Origin: Roseburia zhanii
Lineage (GTDB): Bacteria > Bacillota > Clostridia > Lachnospirales > Lachnospiraceae
Length of the DNA stretch: 64,000 bases
NCBI RefSeq assembly: GCF_014287635.1
Contig: NZ_JACOPH010000001.1
Span: forward strand, 558,001-622,000
Direction: 5' to 3'
This document shows, in pieces, positions 26,617 to 34,888 of the stretch. A model generated the notes under the pieces. That model ran no database searches. It worked only from the letters and a program-made list of their open reading frames with translations, and was not told the origin of the DNA. Position 1 is the stretch's first letter, and each line of letters begins with the position of its first letter. Both the position numbers and the translations under genes were made by a program.

Positions 26617-27504
26617 ATGAAAAAACTTCTGTTTATCTTTAATCCGTATTCAGGGAAGGCACAGATTAAGAATAAATTGTTGGAGATTGTAGATATTATG
26701 GTGAAAGCAGGATATGAAGTAACCATATATCCGACACAGGCAAGAGCCGATGCACTGAATTTGGTACAAAAGCGGGCAAAAAAATATGATTTAGTAGTAT
26801 GTAGCGGCGGCGATGGGACGCTTGATGAAGCAGTCAGCGGCATGATGCTTTCTGAAAAGAAAGTGCCGTTAGGATACATACCGGCAGGAAGTACGAACGA
26901 TTTTGCCAATTCGCTTAAGATTCCAAAAGATATGGTAAAAGCAGCAAAAGCAGCTGTTTCTGGCAAAAAATTTGCCTGTGATGTCGGAAAATTCAATGAC
27001 AGTTTCTTTATCTATGTAGCGGCATTTGGTATTTTTACGGCAGTTTCCTATAAGACAAGTCAGGAATGGAAAAATATCTTAGGCCATGCCGCATATATCT
27101 TAGAAGGGGCAAAGAGTCTGCATGAGATCACTTCGTATCATATGCGGGTAGAATATGAAGATCAGGTGATCGAGGATGAATTTATCTATGGAATGATCAC
27201 AAATTCAAATTCTGTCGGCGGTTTTAAAAATATGACCGGAAAAAATGTCCTTTTAGATGACGGTAAATTTGAAGTGACATTGATCCGCAAACCGAAAAAT
27301 CTCGTGGAATTAAATGAAATCTTAGCGTCTCTTTCGAATATGATCGATGATACGGACGCGATCTATTCTTTTAAGAGTGACTGCATTACCTTTTATGCAG
27401 AGGAAAAAGTGCCATGGACGTTAGATGGTGAATATGGCGGCAACCCACAGGAAGTAAAGATCAGTAATCAGCAGCAGGCATTGGAGATCATGGTCAAAAA
27501 GTAG
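26617..27504 (+). CDS. diacylglycerol/lipid kinase family protein
   Basis: A 295-residue protein of the DagK/YegS/sphingosine-kinase-like catalytic family. The N-terminal domain holds NPYSGKAQ and the nucleotide-binding CSGGDGTLDEA, followed by GSTNDFA; the C-terminal half is the beta-sandwich with a late LDGEYGG motif. It phosphorylates a membrane lipid alcohol, most likely diacylglycerol recycled from polymer synthesis. The site before the ATG is weak (GGGAGTG). It follows whiA by 44 bp and precedes the fba promoter. Confidence 0.88.
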   Translation: MKKLLFIFNPYSGKAQIKNKLLEIVDIMVKAGYEVTIYPTQARADALNLVQKRAKKYDLVVCSGGDGTLDEAVSGMMLSEKKVPLGYIPAGSTNDFANSLKIPKDMVKAAKAAVSGKKFACDVGKFNDSFFIYVAAFGIFTAVSYKTSQEWKNILGHAAYILEGAKSLHEITSYHMRVEYEDQVIEDEFIYGMITNSNSVGGFKNMTGKNVLLDDGKFEVTLIRKPKNLVELNEILASLSNMIDDTDAIYSFKSDCITFYAEEKVPWTLDGEYGGNPQEVKISNQQQALEIMVKK

Positions 27505-27535
27505 AGAGATGAAGGGGAAATTTGTTAGATTTGAT

Positions 27536-27566
27536 ACTTTATTTTTAAAATAAAGTAAGCTATACT
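27536..27566 (+). promoter_or_regulatory. fba promoter region with 21-bp palindrome
   Basis: Arms ACTTTATTTT/AAAATAAAGT form a perfect inverted repeat around one base (27536-27556), immediately followed by TATACT (27561-27566). The palindrome covers the -35 region, as expected for a repressor operator or an UP-like activator site. Confidence 0.55.
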
Positions 27567-27615
27567 ATAAATTATGAAAAATATTTTTGGGAAAAAAGAA
27601 AAGGAGAATGAACTT

Positions 27616-28479
27616 ATGTTAGTATCTGCAAAAGAAATGCTTGACAAAGCAAAAGCTGGTCACTACGCAGTAGGACAGTTCAATATCAACAACTTAGAGT
27701 GGACAAAATCCATTTTAGCAACAGCACAGGAATTAAATTCACCGGTTATCCTTGGTGTATCAGAAGGTGCCGGAAAATACATGACAGGTTTTAAAACCGT
27801 TGCAGCTATGGTAAAAGCAATGATCGAAGAAATGAACATTACTGTACCGGTTGCATTACACTTAGATCACGGTTCATATGAAGGATGCTTAAAATGCGTA
27901 GAAGCAGGATTTTCTTCTATCATGTTCGACGGATCTCATTATCCAATCGATGAGAACGTTGCTAAGACAACAGAATTAGTGAAATTAGCACATGATAACA
28001 ATATGTCTATCGAAGCAGAAGTTGGTTCTATCGGTGGAGAAGAAGACGGTGTCATTGGTGCAGGCGAGTGTGCAGACCCACAGGAGTGTAAAGCAATTGC
28101 TGACCTTGGAGTGGACATGCTTGCAGCAGGTATCGGTAATATCCATGGAAAATATCCTGCAAACTGGGCTGGATTAAGCTTTGAAACATTAGATGCCATT
28201 CAGCAGCTGACAGGAACCATGCCATTAGTTCTTCATGGTGGTACAGGTATCCCTGAAGATATGATCAAAAAAGCAATCTCTCTTGGAGTAGCTAAGATCA
28301 ATGTTAATACAGAGTGCCAGTTATCTTTCGCAGATGCGACACGTAAATATATCGAAGCTGGAAAAGATTTAGAGGGCAAAGGATTTGATCCGCGTAAATT
28401 ATTAGCTCCGGGTGCAGAAGCAATCAAAGCAACTGTAAAAGAGAAGATGGAATTATTTGGTTCTGTAAATAAGGCATAA
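27616..28479 (+). CDS. fba: class II fructose-1,6-bisphosphate aldolase
   Basis: A 287-residue zinc-dependent aldolase that splits fructose-1,6-bisphosphate into two triose phosphates in glycolysis. Motifs: VALHLDHGSYEG (zinc His and catalytic Asp), EAEVGSIGGEEDG, GNIHGKYP (zinc His) and LHGGTGIP; NVNTECQ binds phosphate. AAGGAG lies 8 nt before the ATG at 27616; an ATG at 27574 adds a charged extension with no ribosome site. It is a single gene with its own promoter. Some relatives cleave tagatose bisphosphate, but this length and motif set fit FBA. Confidence 0.93.
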   Translation: MLVSAKEMLDKAKAGHYAVGQFNINNLEWTKSILATAQELNSPVILGVSEGAGKYMTGFKTVAAMVKAMIEEMNITVPVALHLDHGSYEGCLKCVEAGFSSIMFDGSHYPIDENVAKTTELVKLAHDNNMSIEAEVGSIGGEEDGVIGAGECADPQECKAIADLGVDMLAAGIGNIHGKYPANWAGLSFETLDAIQQLTGTMPLVLHGGTGIPEDMIKKAISLGVAKINVNTECQLSFADATRKYIEAGKDLEGKGFDPRKLLAPGAEAIKATVKEKMELFGSVNKA

Positions 28480-28529
28480 GGCTTTTTGTAAAATTCACGA
28501 AAAAGAAAACTTAAATAATAGAAATGTTG

Positions 28530-28637
28530 TATAATTTTTCTATTGCATTTTCTACTTATTTGAGGTATCTTAATAGCAAGTAAAAACGAATGTGACAGAC
28601 GAACAAGGGTGTTCCACTAGCTGGAATACCCTTTTTT
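28530..28637 (+). promoter_or_regulatory. promoter and leader terminator upstream of glnA
   Basis: A consensus TATAAT at 28530-28535 is followed by ~65 nt and then a strong terminator: GGGTGTTCC/GGAATACCC with a six-T run (28605-28637), still ~80 bp before glnA. Either it ends fba read-through, or, if the TATAAT is used, it is an attenuator in the glnA leader. The -35 is poor. Confidence 0.5.
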
Positions 28638-28714
28638 AGTAGAATGACATACTTCGTTATAAGTAGCTAACTAATCCAAGGGGATTACATAATGAACAGA
28701 AAGGAAGTATTGAT

Positions 28715-30838
28715 ATGGAGAATTGTACAGAATATTTTAACGTTGCTGATATTTTCGGAGAAAATGTATTTAATGACTCCGTTATGCAGGAAAGATTACC
28801 GAAGAAAGTTTATCAGAAATTAAAACAGACCATTCGTGACGGTAAGGAATTAGATCTTGCAACAGCAGATGTGATCGCACATGAAATGAAAGAATGGGCA
28901 ATCGAAAAAGGAGCTACCCATTATACACACTGGTTTCAGCCATTGACTGGTGTAACAGCAGAGAAACATGATTCCTTTATTACAGCACCAATGGAAAACG
29001 GAAAAGTTCTGATGAGTTTTTCAGGAAAAGAACTGATCAAAGGTGAGCCGGATGCATCTTCTTTCCCATCAGGTGGTTTAAGAGCAACATTTGAAGCAAG
29101 AGGATATACAGCATGGGATTGTACTTCCCCGGCATTCGTAAGACAGGATGCAGCAGGTGCTACTCTTTGTATTCCAACAGCCTTTTGTTCTTACACAGGA
29201 GAAGCATTAGACCAGAAGACACCGCTTCTTCGTTCTATGGAAGCTGTCAATGATCAGGCACTTCGTCTGATCCGTTTATTTGGCAATACAACATCCAGAC
29301 GAGTAACTGCATCTGTTGGACCAGAGCAGGAATACTTTATCGTAGACAGAGATAAATATTTAAAGAGAAAAGACCTGATCTTTACAGGACGTACTTTATT
29401 TGGTGCAATGCCTCCAAAAGGCCAGGAGATGGACGACCATTATTTTGGAACGATCCGCGAGAGAATTGCAGCATACATGAAGGCTGTCAATAAAGAACTC
29501 TGGAAATTAGGCGTATCTGCAAAGACACAGCATAATGAGGTTGCTCCGGCACAGCATGAGTTGGCACCGATCTATGCATCTGCAAACGTTGCAGTTGACC
29601 ATAACCAGTTGATCATGGAAACCTTAAAGAAAGTAGCAGGAAGACATGGTTTACAGTGTCTGTTACATGAAAAACCATTCGCAGGTGTCAATGGTTCCGG
29701 TAAACATAATAACTGGTCTATCACAACTGATGATGGCATCAACTTATTAGATCCGGGTGTAACACCACATGAGAACGTACAGTTCTTATTAGTACTGACC
29801 TGTATCTTAAAAGCAGTAGATATCCATGCAGATCTGCTTCGTGAATCCGCAGCAGATGTCGGAAACGATCACAGATTAGGAGCAAATGAGGCACCACCGG
29901 CAATCATTTCCGTATTCTTAGGAGAACAGTTAGAGGATGTATTAACGCAGCTTATCAGCACTGGTGAAGCAACACACAGCATCAAGGGAAGTATGTTAGA
30001 AACTGGTGTTAAGACACTTCCGGACTTTATGAAAGATGCTACAGACCGTAACAGAACATCACCATTCGCTTTTACAGGAAACAAATTTGAGTTCCGTATG
30101 GTTGGTTCCCAGGATTCCATTGCACAGCCAAACGTTGTATTAAATACGATCGTTGCAGAAGCATTTTCAGAAGCATGTGATATCTTAGAGAAAGCAGATG
30201 ACTTTGATCTTGCAGTACATGATCTGATCAAAAAATATGCAACAGAGCATCAGAGGATCGTATTCAATGGAAACGGATATTCCGATGCATGGGTAGAAGA
30301 AGCCGGCAGACGTGGATTGCCAAATATCCGCTCCATGGTAGATGCAATCCCTGCATTAAATACAGAAAAAGCTGTGAAATTATTTGAAAAATTCGGTGTA
30401 TTTACAAAAGCAGAGTTAGATTCCCGTGTAGAGATCGAGTATGAAACTTATGCAAAAGAGATCAACATCGAAGCAAAGACTATGATCGATATTGCAGGCA
30501 AACAGATCATTCCTGCGATCATCAAATATACAACAACACTTGCAACATCTATCTCTGCTGTAAAAGCAGCCTGCGATGCAGATGTCAGTGTACAGACAGA
30601 ATTATTGACAGAAGTATCCGATTTACTTTCTGAAACAAAAGTTGCCCTTTCTAAGTTAGAGGAAGTAACAGAGAAGGGGGCAGCTATGGAAGAAGGCAGA
30701 GATCAGGCAGCGTTCTACAGAGATGAAGTAATGACAGCAATGTCTGCATTAAGAGCTCCGGTAGACAAGTTAGAGATGATTGTCGACAAAGATGTATGGC
30801 CAATGCCATCTTATGGAGATCTGTTATTTGAAGTATAA
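28715..30838 (+). CDS. glnN: type III glutamine synthetase
   Basis: A 707-residue GSIII that makes glutamine from glutamate, ammonium and ATP. Length (~700) and the early segment [15 protein letters not shown] separate it from GSI/GSII; the catalytic core shows [35 protein letters not shown] and the [15 protein letters not shown] region. AAGGAAG precedes the ATG. It is followed by a PII-family gene and an ammonium transporter, forming a nitrogen assimilation locus. Control may be by leader attenuation (see upstream terminator) or by the PII protein. Confidence 0.95.
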   Translation: MENCTEYFNVADIFGENVFNDSVMQERLPKKVYQKLKQTIRDGKELDLATADVIAHEMKEWAIEKGATHYTHWFQPLTGVTAEKHDSFITAPMENGKVLMSFSGKELIKGEPDASSFPSGGLRATFEARGYTAWDCTSPAFVRQDAAGATLCIPTAFCSYTGEALDQKTPLLRSMEAVNDQALRLIRLFGNTTSRRVTASVGPEQEYFIVDRDKYLKRKDLIFTGRTLFGAMPPKGQEMDDHYFGTIRERIAAYMKAVNKELWKLGVSAKTQHNEVAPAQHELAPIYASANVAVDHNQLIMETLKKVAGRHGLQCLLHEKPFAGVNGSGKHNNWSITTDDGINLLDPGVTPHENVQFLLVLTCILKAVDIHADLLRESAADVGNDHRLGANEAPPAIISVFLGEQLEDVLTQLISTGEATHSIKGSMLETGVKTLPDFMKDATDRNRTSPFAFTGNKFEFRMVGSQDSIAQPNVVLNTIVAEAFSEACDILEKADDFDLAVHDLIKKYATEHQRIVFNGNGYSDAWVEEAGRRGLPNIRSMVDAIPALNTEKAVKLFEKFGVFTKAELDSRVEIEYETYAKEINIEAKTMIDIAGKQIIPAIIKYTTTLATSISAVKAACDADVSVQTELLTEVSDLLSETKVALSKLEEVTEKGAAMEEGRDQAAFYRDEVMTAMSALRAPVDKLEMIVDKDVWPMPSYGDLLFEV

Positions 30839-30882
30839 ATAGATTTATTGTAACTATGAAAGTACTGGAATAGTTACCATCT

Positions 30883-30916
30883 GGCTGGTTTTCCCATTCC
30901 GGGGGAAACCGGCTGG
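30883..30916 (+). other. hairpin between glnA and PII gene
   Basis: GGCTGGTTTTCCC can pair with GGGGGAAACCGGC across a short ATTCC loop. No T-run follows, so it is more likely an RNA-processing or stability element than a terminator. It lies directly before the GAGGAGG site of the PII gene. Confidence 0.4.
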
Positions 30917-30941
30917 AAAAGAAAAAAGAGGAGGAAGTCCT

Positions 30942-31280
30942 ATGAAAAAATTAGAGATCATTATCAAACCGGAAAAGTTAGAAGATTTAAAAGAAGTATT
31001 ATCAACTTGTGAAGTCAGTGGTTTAAATATCGTAAACAGTATGGGTTATGGTAACCAGAAGGGTGTTATAAAAACCTATCGTGGTGCATCTTATAATGTA
31101 ACACTTTTACCGAAGATCAAGGTAGAAACAGTAGTTACTGACAGTATTGCACCGGGTCTGATCGACAAGATCGTAGATGAGATCAATACAGGTAATTTTG
31201 GTGATGGAAAAATTTTCGTTTATGATGTAGAAGATGCAGTTCGTATCCGTACAGGTGAACACGGAGAAGAAGCTTTGTAA
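30942..31280 (+). CDS. glnK: PII-family nitrogen regulatory protein
   Basis: A 112-residue trimeric signal protein that senses ATP/ADP and 2-oxoglutarate and typically gates Amt channels. The fold is clear: KKLEIIIKPEKLEDL at the start, GYGNQKGV and a T-loop with a YRGASYNV segment, then the second signature TGNFGDGKIFVYDV. The T-loop tyrosine usual for uridylylation is within YRGASYN rather than YRGAEY, so modification is uncertain. GAGGAGG precedes the ATG. It lies 139 bp before amt, consistent with GlnK regulating this transporter. Confidence 0.92.
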   Translation: MKKLEIIIKPEKLEDLKEVLSTCEVSGLNIVNSMGYGNQKGVIKTYRGASYNVTLLPKIKVETVVTDSIAPGLIDKIVDEINTGNFGDGKIFVYDVEDAVRIRTGEHGEEAL

Positions 31281-31328
31281 TACATTGAGGAGAACTTATG
31301 AAAAAAGAATATGAAACAGCAGATTATC

Positions 31329-31375
31329 AAAGGAGATAATAGTCAGCAGGGAATGCAGGCATTATCTCCTTTTTT
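31329..31375 (+). terminator. terminator between PII gene and amt
   Basis: Perfect 10-bp stem AGGAGATAAT/ATTATCTCCT followed by TTTTTATTTTT. Expression of amt therefore needs read-through or its own promoter. Confidence 0.85.
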
Positions 31376-31418
31376 ATTTTTCAGTGGATGATCTGCGTTT
31401 GATAAGGAGGAAAAGATT

Positions 31419-32615
31419 ATGGATATGAGTGTATGGTTCTTAATGGGCGCAGCGTTAGTATTTTTTATGCAATGTGGATTTGCGATGGTAGAGGCTGGTT
31501 TTACCAGATCAAAAAACGTCGGTAATATTACGATGAAAAACTTAATGGATTTTTGTATCGGTACAGTTGCCTTTTATCTGTTAGGATATAATCTTTTATG
31601 TGGAGAAGGCACATTTGTAGGATGGGGATTAAACCCATTTGCAAATTTCGCCACAACAGACTGGTCAAATTTTGTATTTAACTTAGTATTCTGTGCAACA
31701 GCAGCAACGATCGTATCAGGTGCCATGGCAGAGCGTACAAAATTCATTACTTATTGTGTATACAGTTTTGTGATCAGCCTTGTCGTTTATCCGGTTGAAG
31801 CACACTGGGTATGGGGAGCAACTCCATGGCTGACAGATATTGGATTTACAGATTTTGCCGGTTCCGCATGTATCCATACCGTTGGTGGTGTGACCGCATT
31901 GATCGGAGCAGCAATGTTAGGACCTCGTATTGGAAAATATGATAAAGACGGAAAATCAAAACCAATCCTTGGACATAACCTGTTGATCGGTGCATTAGGA
32001 GTATTTATCCTCTGGTTTGGCTGGTATGGATTTAACGGAGCAGCAGCAACAGATACATTACAGTTATCACAGATCTTTGCAACAACAACGATTGCTCCTG
32101 CAGTAGCAACCTGTAGTGCAATGATCTATACATGGATCCGTAATGGAAAACCGGATGTTTCCATGTCCTTAAATGGTTCCTTAGCAGGACTTGTAGCAAT
32201 TACAGCAGGCTGTGCAAATGTAGATGCAGTCGGTGCATTTATCATTGGTGCAATCGCAGGTGTTCTTTGTACTGCATCTGTATATTTTGTAGAAGATAAA
32301 TTAAAAGTTGACGATCCCGTTGGTGCGGTATCTGTACATGGTGCCTGTGGTATCTTTGGAACGATCGCAGTAGGATTTTTCGATTATAACGATGGTTTAT
32401 TCTATGGTGGAGGAGTTCATCATTTACTGATCCAGTTACTCGGACTTGCATGTATCATAGCATGGGTTGCAATCACAATGTTTATCGTATTTACAATTTT
32501 AAAGAAAACAATCGGACTTCGTGTATCAGCAGAAGAAGAAATCGAAGGTTTGGATTCTACAGAACATGGTTTAGAGTCAGGATATCCGGATTTTATGACA
32601 AGAGAACTTCATTAA
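31419..32615 (+). CDS. amt: ammonium transporter
   Basis: A 398-residue Amt-family channel with 11 predicted membrane helices and no cleaved signal. Family markers: GFAMVEAGFTRSKN in the first helices, the twin-His-associated GSACIHTVGG and SVHGACGIFGT segments, and WFGWYGFNGA. AGGAGG lies 10 nt before the ATG. It sits after the PII gene across a terminator and ends in a strong terminator. Known role: ammonium uptake at low concentration, under PII control. Confidence 0.95.
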   Translation: MDMSVWFLMGAALVFFMQCGFAMVEAGFTRSKNVGNITMKNLMDFCIGTVAFYLLGYNLLCGEGTFVGWGLNPFANFATTDWSNFVFNLVFCATAATIVSGAMAERTKFITYCVYSFVISLVVYPVEAHWVWGATPWLTDIGFTDFAGSACIHTVGGVTALIGAAMLGPRIGKYDKDGKSKPILGHNLLIGALGVFILWFGWYGFNGAAATDTLQLSQIFATTTIAPAVATCSAMIYTWIRNGKPDVSMSLNGSLAGLVAITAGCANVDAVGAFIIGAIAGVLCTASVYFVEDKLKVDDPVGAVSVHGACGIFGTIAVGFFDYNDGLFYGGGVHHLLIQLLGLACIIAWVAITMFIVFTILKKTIGLRVSAEEEIEGLDSTEHGLESGYPDFMTRELH

Positions 32616-32680
32616 CATGTACGGATCTAATCGTGGTTAGATTCGTAATTATCTAATCCCCTTAGTAGTATATACATCAA

Positions 32681-32724
32681 CGAAAAACACCCCCGGCAGA
32701 ATGCTAGGGGTGTTTTTCGTTGGT
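32681..32724 (+). terminator. terminator after amt
   Basis: Stem CGAAAAACACCCC/GGGGTGTTTTTCG with an 11-13-nt loop. The T-rich right arm makes it usable in both directions. Confidence 0.85.
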
Positions 32725-32856
32725 GTGGAAATATGCTGTTATAGCTAAAACCTATCACCAAACAACAATTTTAAGTATTAACACTTCCCCATGATTTCAA
32801 GCTATAATATCCTTGACATCAAAAAGAAACAGATCATCAAATTTTGGAGGAGTCAG

Positions 32857-33486
32857 ATGAAACAGATATTATGCTTTGGAGATTCAAATACCTATGGATA
32901 TATACCGGAAACAAAAGGAAGATATGAGTTTGAGGAACGCTGGAGCGGTATCCTTTCAAAGAAATTAGAAAAAGAGGGCTACCGCATCATAGAAGAAGGT
33001 TTAGTCGGCAGAACAACCGTATTTGAAGATGAACTGCGCATCGGAAGGCGTGGAGCGGATTTACTTCCGGTATTATTAGAAAGCCATAATCCGGTAGAGC
33101 ATGTGATCCTGATGCTTGGAACAAACGATTGTAAAACAGTATACGGAGCATCAGCAGAAGTGATCGGCAAAGGGATTGAAAAACTGCTCTGTCAGATCGA
33201 AAGTGCAGACCGTAAGATCAAAGTATTACTGATCTCACCGATCTGGTTAGGGGATAAAGTATGGGAAGACGGATATGATCCGGAATTTAACGAACAATCC
33301 GTGGAAACATCTAAACGGTTAAAAAGTGTTTATGAAAAAATCGCAAAGAAACATCAGTGTGATTTCCTTGCAGCGTCCGATTATGTCAGTCCAAGTGAAG
33401 CAGACAGGGAGCATTTAAGTAAAGAATCACACAAAGTTTTAGCAGATGTGATCTATCGGAAATTTGTTGATGCACTGGCAGGTTGA
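32857..33486 (+). CDS. SGNH/GDSL-family hydrolase
   Basis: A 209-residue cytoplasmic esterase/lipase-like hydrolase. SGNH blocks are visible: block I CFGDSNTYGY (nucleophilic Ser), GLVGRTT, block III MLGTNDCK (Asn), and block V D..HL near the end (DREHLSKESH; catalytic Asp and His). No signal peptide. The ATG at 32857 has GGAGGAG 5 nt upstream; longer in-frame starts lie in the promoter region (TATAAT near 32805). Members deacylate or de-esterify diverse substrates such as acetylated sugars; the substrate here is unknown. Confidence 0.85.
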   Translation: MKQILCFGDSNTYGYIPETKGRYEFEERWSGILSKKLEKEGYRIIEEGLVGRTTVFEDELRIGRRGADLLPVLLESHNPVEHVILMLGTNDCKTVYGASAEVIGKGIEKLLCQIESADRKIKVLLISPIWLGDKVWEDGYDPEFNEQSVETSKRLKSVYEKIAKKHQCDFLAASDYVSPSEADREHLSKESHKVLADVIYRKFVDALAG

Positions 33487-33591
33487 CGCAATAGCCCTTG
33501 TGAAGTAAAATAAACAGGTACACTAAAAATGCAGACATAAGTAAGTGCAGTACCATTTTAGATAAAAAGACCGTAAAAAGAGGATAATAAC

Positions 33592-33837
33592 ATGGAAAAA
33601 TATAGCAGAATCTTACATACAGCAGCCATTATCGGTGACGTTCTCATCGTGGTGCTTGCTGTTTTGCAGTTGATAGGATTTTTTGAGCAGGCGGTCTATC
33701 TGATCATGCCATTACTTTGTATCGAGATGATCCTGCAGGGACTGCTGTCATGGAATCGTAATAAGGTGGTAGGTATCTGTAGTTTTGGTGTGGCAGCATT
33801 TGTTTTATATGAACTGCTGCATGTCTGGCTGAGGTAA
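33592..33837 (+). CDS. small membrane protein, two to three helices
   Basis: An 81-residue hydrophobic protein with helices at about residues 9-30, 33-50 and 60-78. AGAGGATAATAAC before the ATG is a modest ribosome site. I do not recognise a family. It is 30 bp before a histidine phosphatase gene and probably cotranscribed. The 33487-33591 gap shows no further feature. Confidence 0.6.
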   Translation: MEKYSRILHTAAIIGDVLIVVLAVLQLIGFFEQAVYLIMPLLCIEMILQGLLSWNRNKVVGICSFGVAAFVLYELLHVWLR

Positions 33838-33867
33838 TGAGCATTAAGAACAGAAAAGAGGAGAAAG

Positions 33868-34410
33868 ATGGGATATCTTTATTTTACAAGGCATGGGCAG
33901 ACAATCTGGAATGTGGAAAATAAGATCTGCGGGGCAACCGATATTGCATTGACCGAACTTGGATACAGACAGGCAGAGGAGCTAGGACAGAAGATTTTAG
34001 ATGAAAAAATTAAGATCGATGAGATCTTATATTCCCCGTTGATAAGGGCGGCAAAGACCGCAGAATATATCTCAAAGGTCACTGGTATTCCAATGAGGGA
34101 AGAACTGCGTCTAAAGGAACAGAATTTTGGAAAATACGAATCTACACCGCGTGATGGGGCAGAATTTGCAGAGATGAAAGCACATTTTATCTATGATTTT
34201 GACGGCGGGGAAACAATGCTTCATTTAGCACAGAGGATCTATGATCTATTAGATGAACTTGCGAAAGAAGCAGAGGATAAAACATATCTGTTAGTAGCAC
34301 ATAATGGCATTTCACGTATCGTACATTCTTATTTTCACAATATGGAGAATGAAGAATTTGCAAACTTCGGAATTAAAAACTGTGAAATATGCAGATATGA
34401 ATTTCGATAA
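33868..34410 (+). CDS. histidine phosphatase family protein
   Basis: A 180-residue phosphoglycerate-mutase-like phosphatase. The catalytic RHG motif is at the N-terminus (YFTRHGQTIWN, His ~8), a conserved Arg follows in SPLIRAAKTAEY, and the second catalytic His is in LVAHNGISR. GAGGAGAAAG precedes the ATG. Relatives act on sugar phosphates, cobalamin intermediates or nucleotides; the short size and lack of further motifs prevent a specific call. It is the last gene before the aspS T-box promoter. Confidence 0.85.
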   Translation: MGYLYFTRHGQTIWNVENKICGATDIALTELGYRQAEELGQKILDEKIKIDEILYSPLIRAAKTAEYISKVTGIPMREELRLKEQNFGKYESTPRDGAEFAEMKAHFIYDFDGGETMLHLAQRIYDLLDELAKEAEDKTYLLVAHNGISRIVHSYFHNMENEEFANFGIKNCEICRYEFR

Positions 34411-34504
34411 AGTGCGGGATATCAGAGACCAGGTAGAAACGGTATGTAGAGAGTACATGAAATAACCCAAAAGTATTATTTTTTGAAAAAAAACAGAAAT
34501 AATC

Positions 34505-34533
34505 TTGCAATGAAAAAAAAGTTGTGCTATAAC
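34505..34533 (+). promoter_or_regulatory. promoter of the aspS-gatCAB operon
   Basis: TTGCAA (34505-34510), 17-bp spacer, TATAAC (34528-34533), about 7 bp before the expected start of the T-box leader. Confidence 0.65.
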
Positions 34534-34540
34534 TTTATCA

Positions 34541-34836
34541 ACAAAAAAAGTAAAGCGATGAAAGAGACTCCTATCTTTAGAGGCTGACAGGAATATGACG
34601 TCACCGACTGAGAGCGTCATTTAGAAGAGAAGGTAGTGGGAACACTCTCGAGCAGACTGGTTGAATGTGAGAAATGTGATAAATGATATATTTTTCAGTA
34701 GGTCAGTACGTTGTGCGCGTTAAGTACAAAGAGTGGGAAGATGTCAGAAGTTTTACATCTTTCAATGCGGGTGGTACCGCGGATAATATCAGATTATTCG
34801 CCCCGGAATACAAGTTTAAGTATTCCGGGGCTTTTT
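34541..34836 (+). ncRNA. T-box riboswitch leader of aspS
   Basis: The diagnostic T-box sequence GGGTGGTACCGCGG is at 34769-34782. It is followed by a strong terminator, GCCCCGGAATAC (34800-34811) with GTATTCCGGGGC (34820-34831) and a T-run. A Stem I region near 34555-34625 holds GAATAT-GAC-GTCACC; the GAC at 34597-34599 is the likely specifier, an Asp codon matching the downstream AspRS. The TGGT before ACC would pair with a 3' NCCA end. Uncharged tRNA-Asp binding should favour the antiterminator and raise aspS-gatCAB transcription. Confidence 0.9.
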
Positions 34837-34888
34837 ATATGCAGTTGCACATACATTTCCCGGAATCGATCATGAAAGGAGAATGACT

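Noticed and set aside
34683..34886. 67-codon open frame before aspS
   Set aside because: It runs through the T-box and terminator of the riboswitch; it is RNA structure, not a gene.
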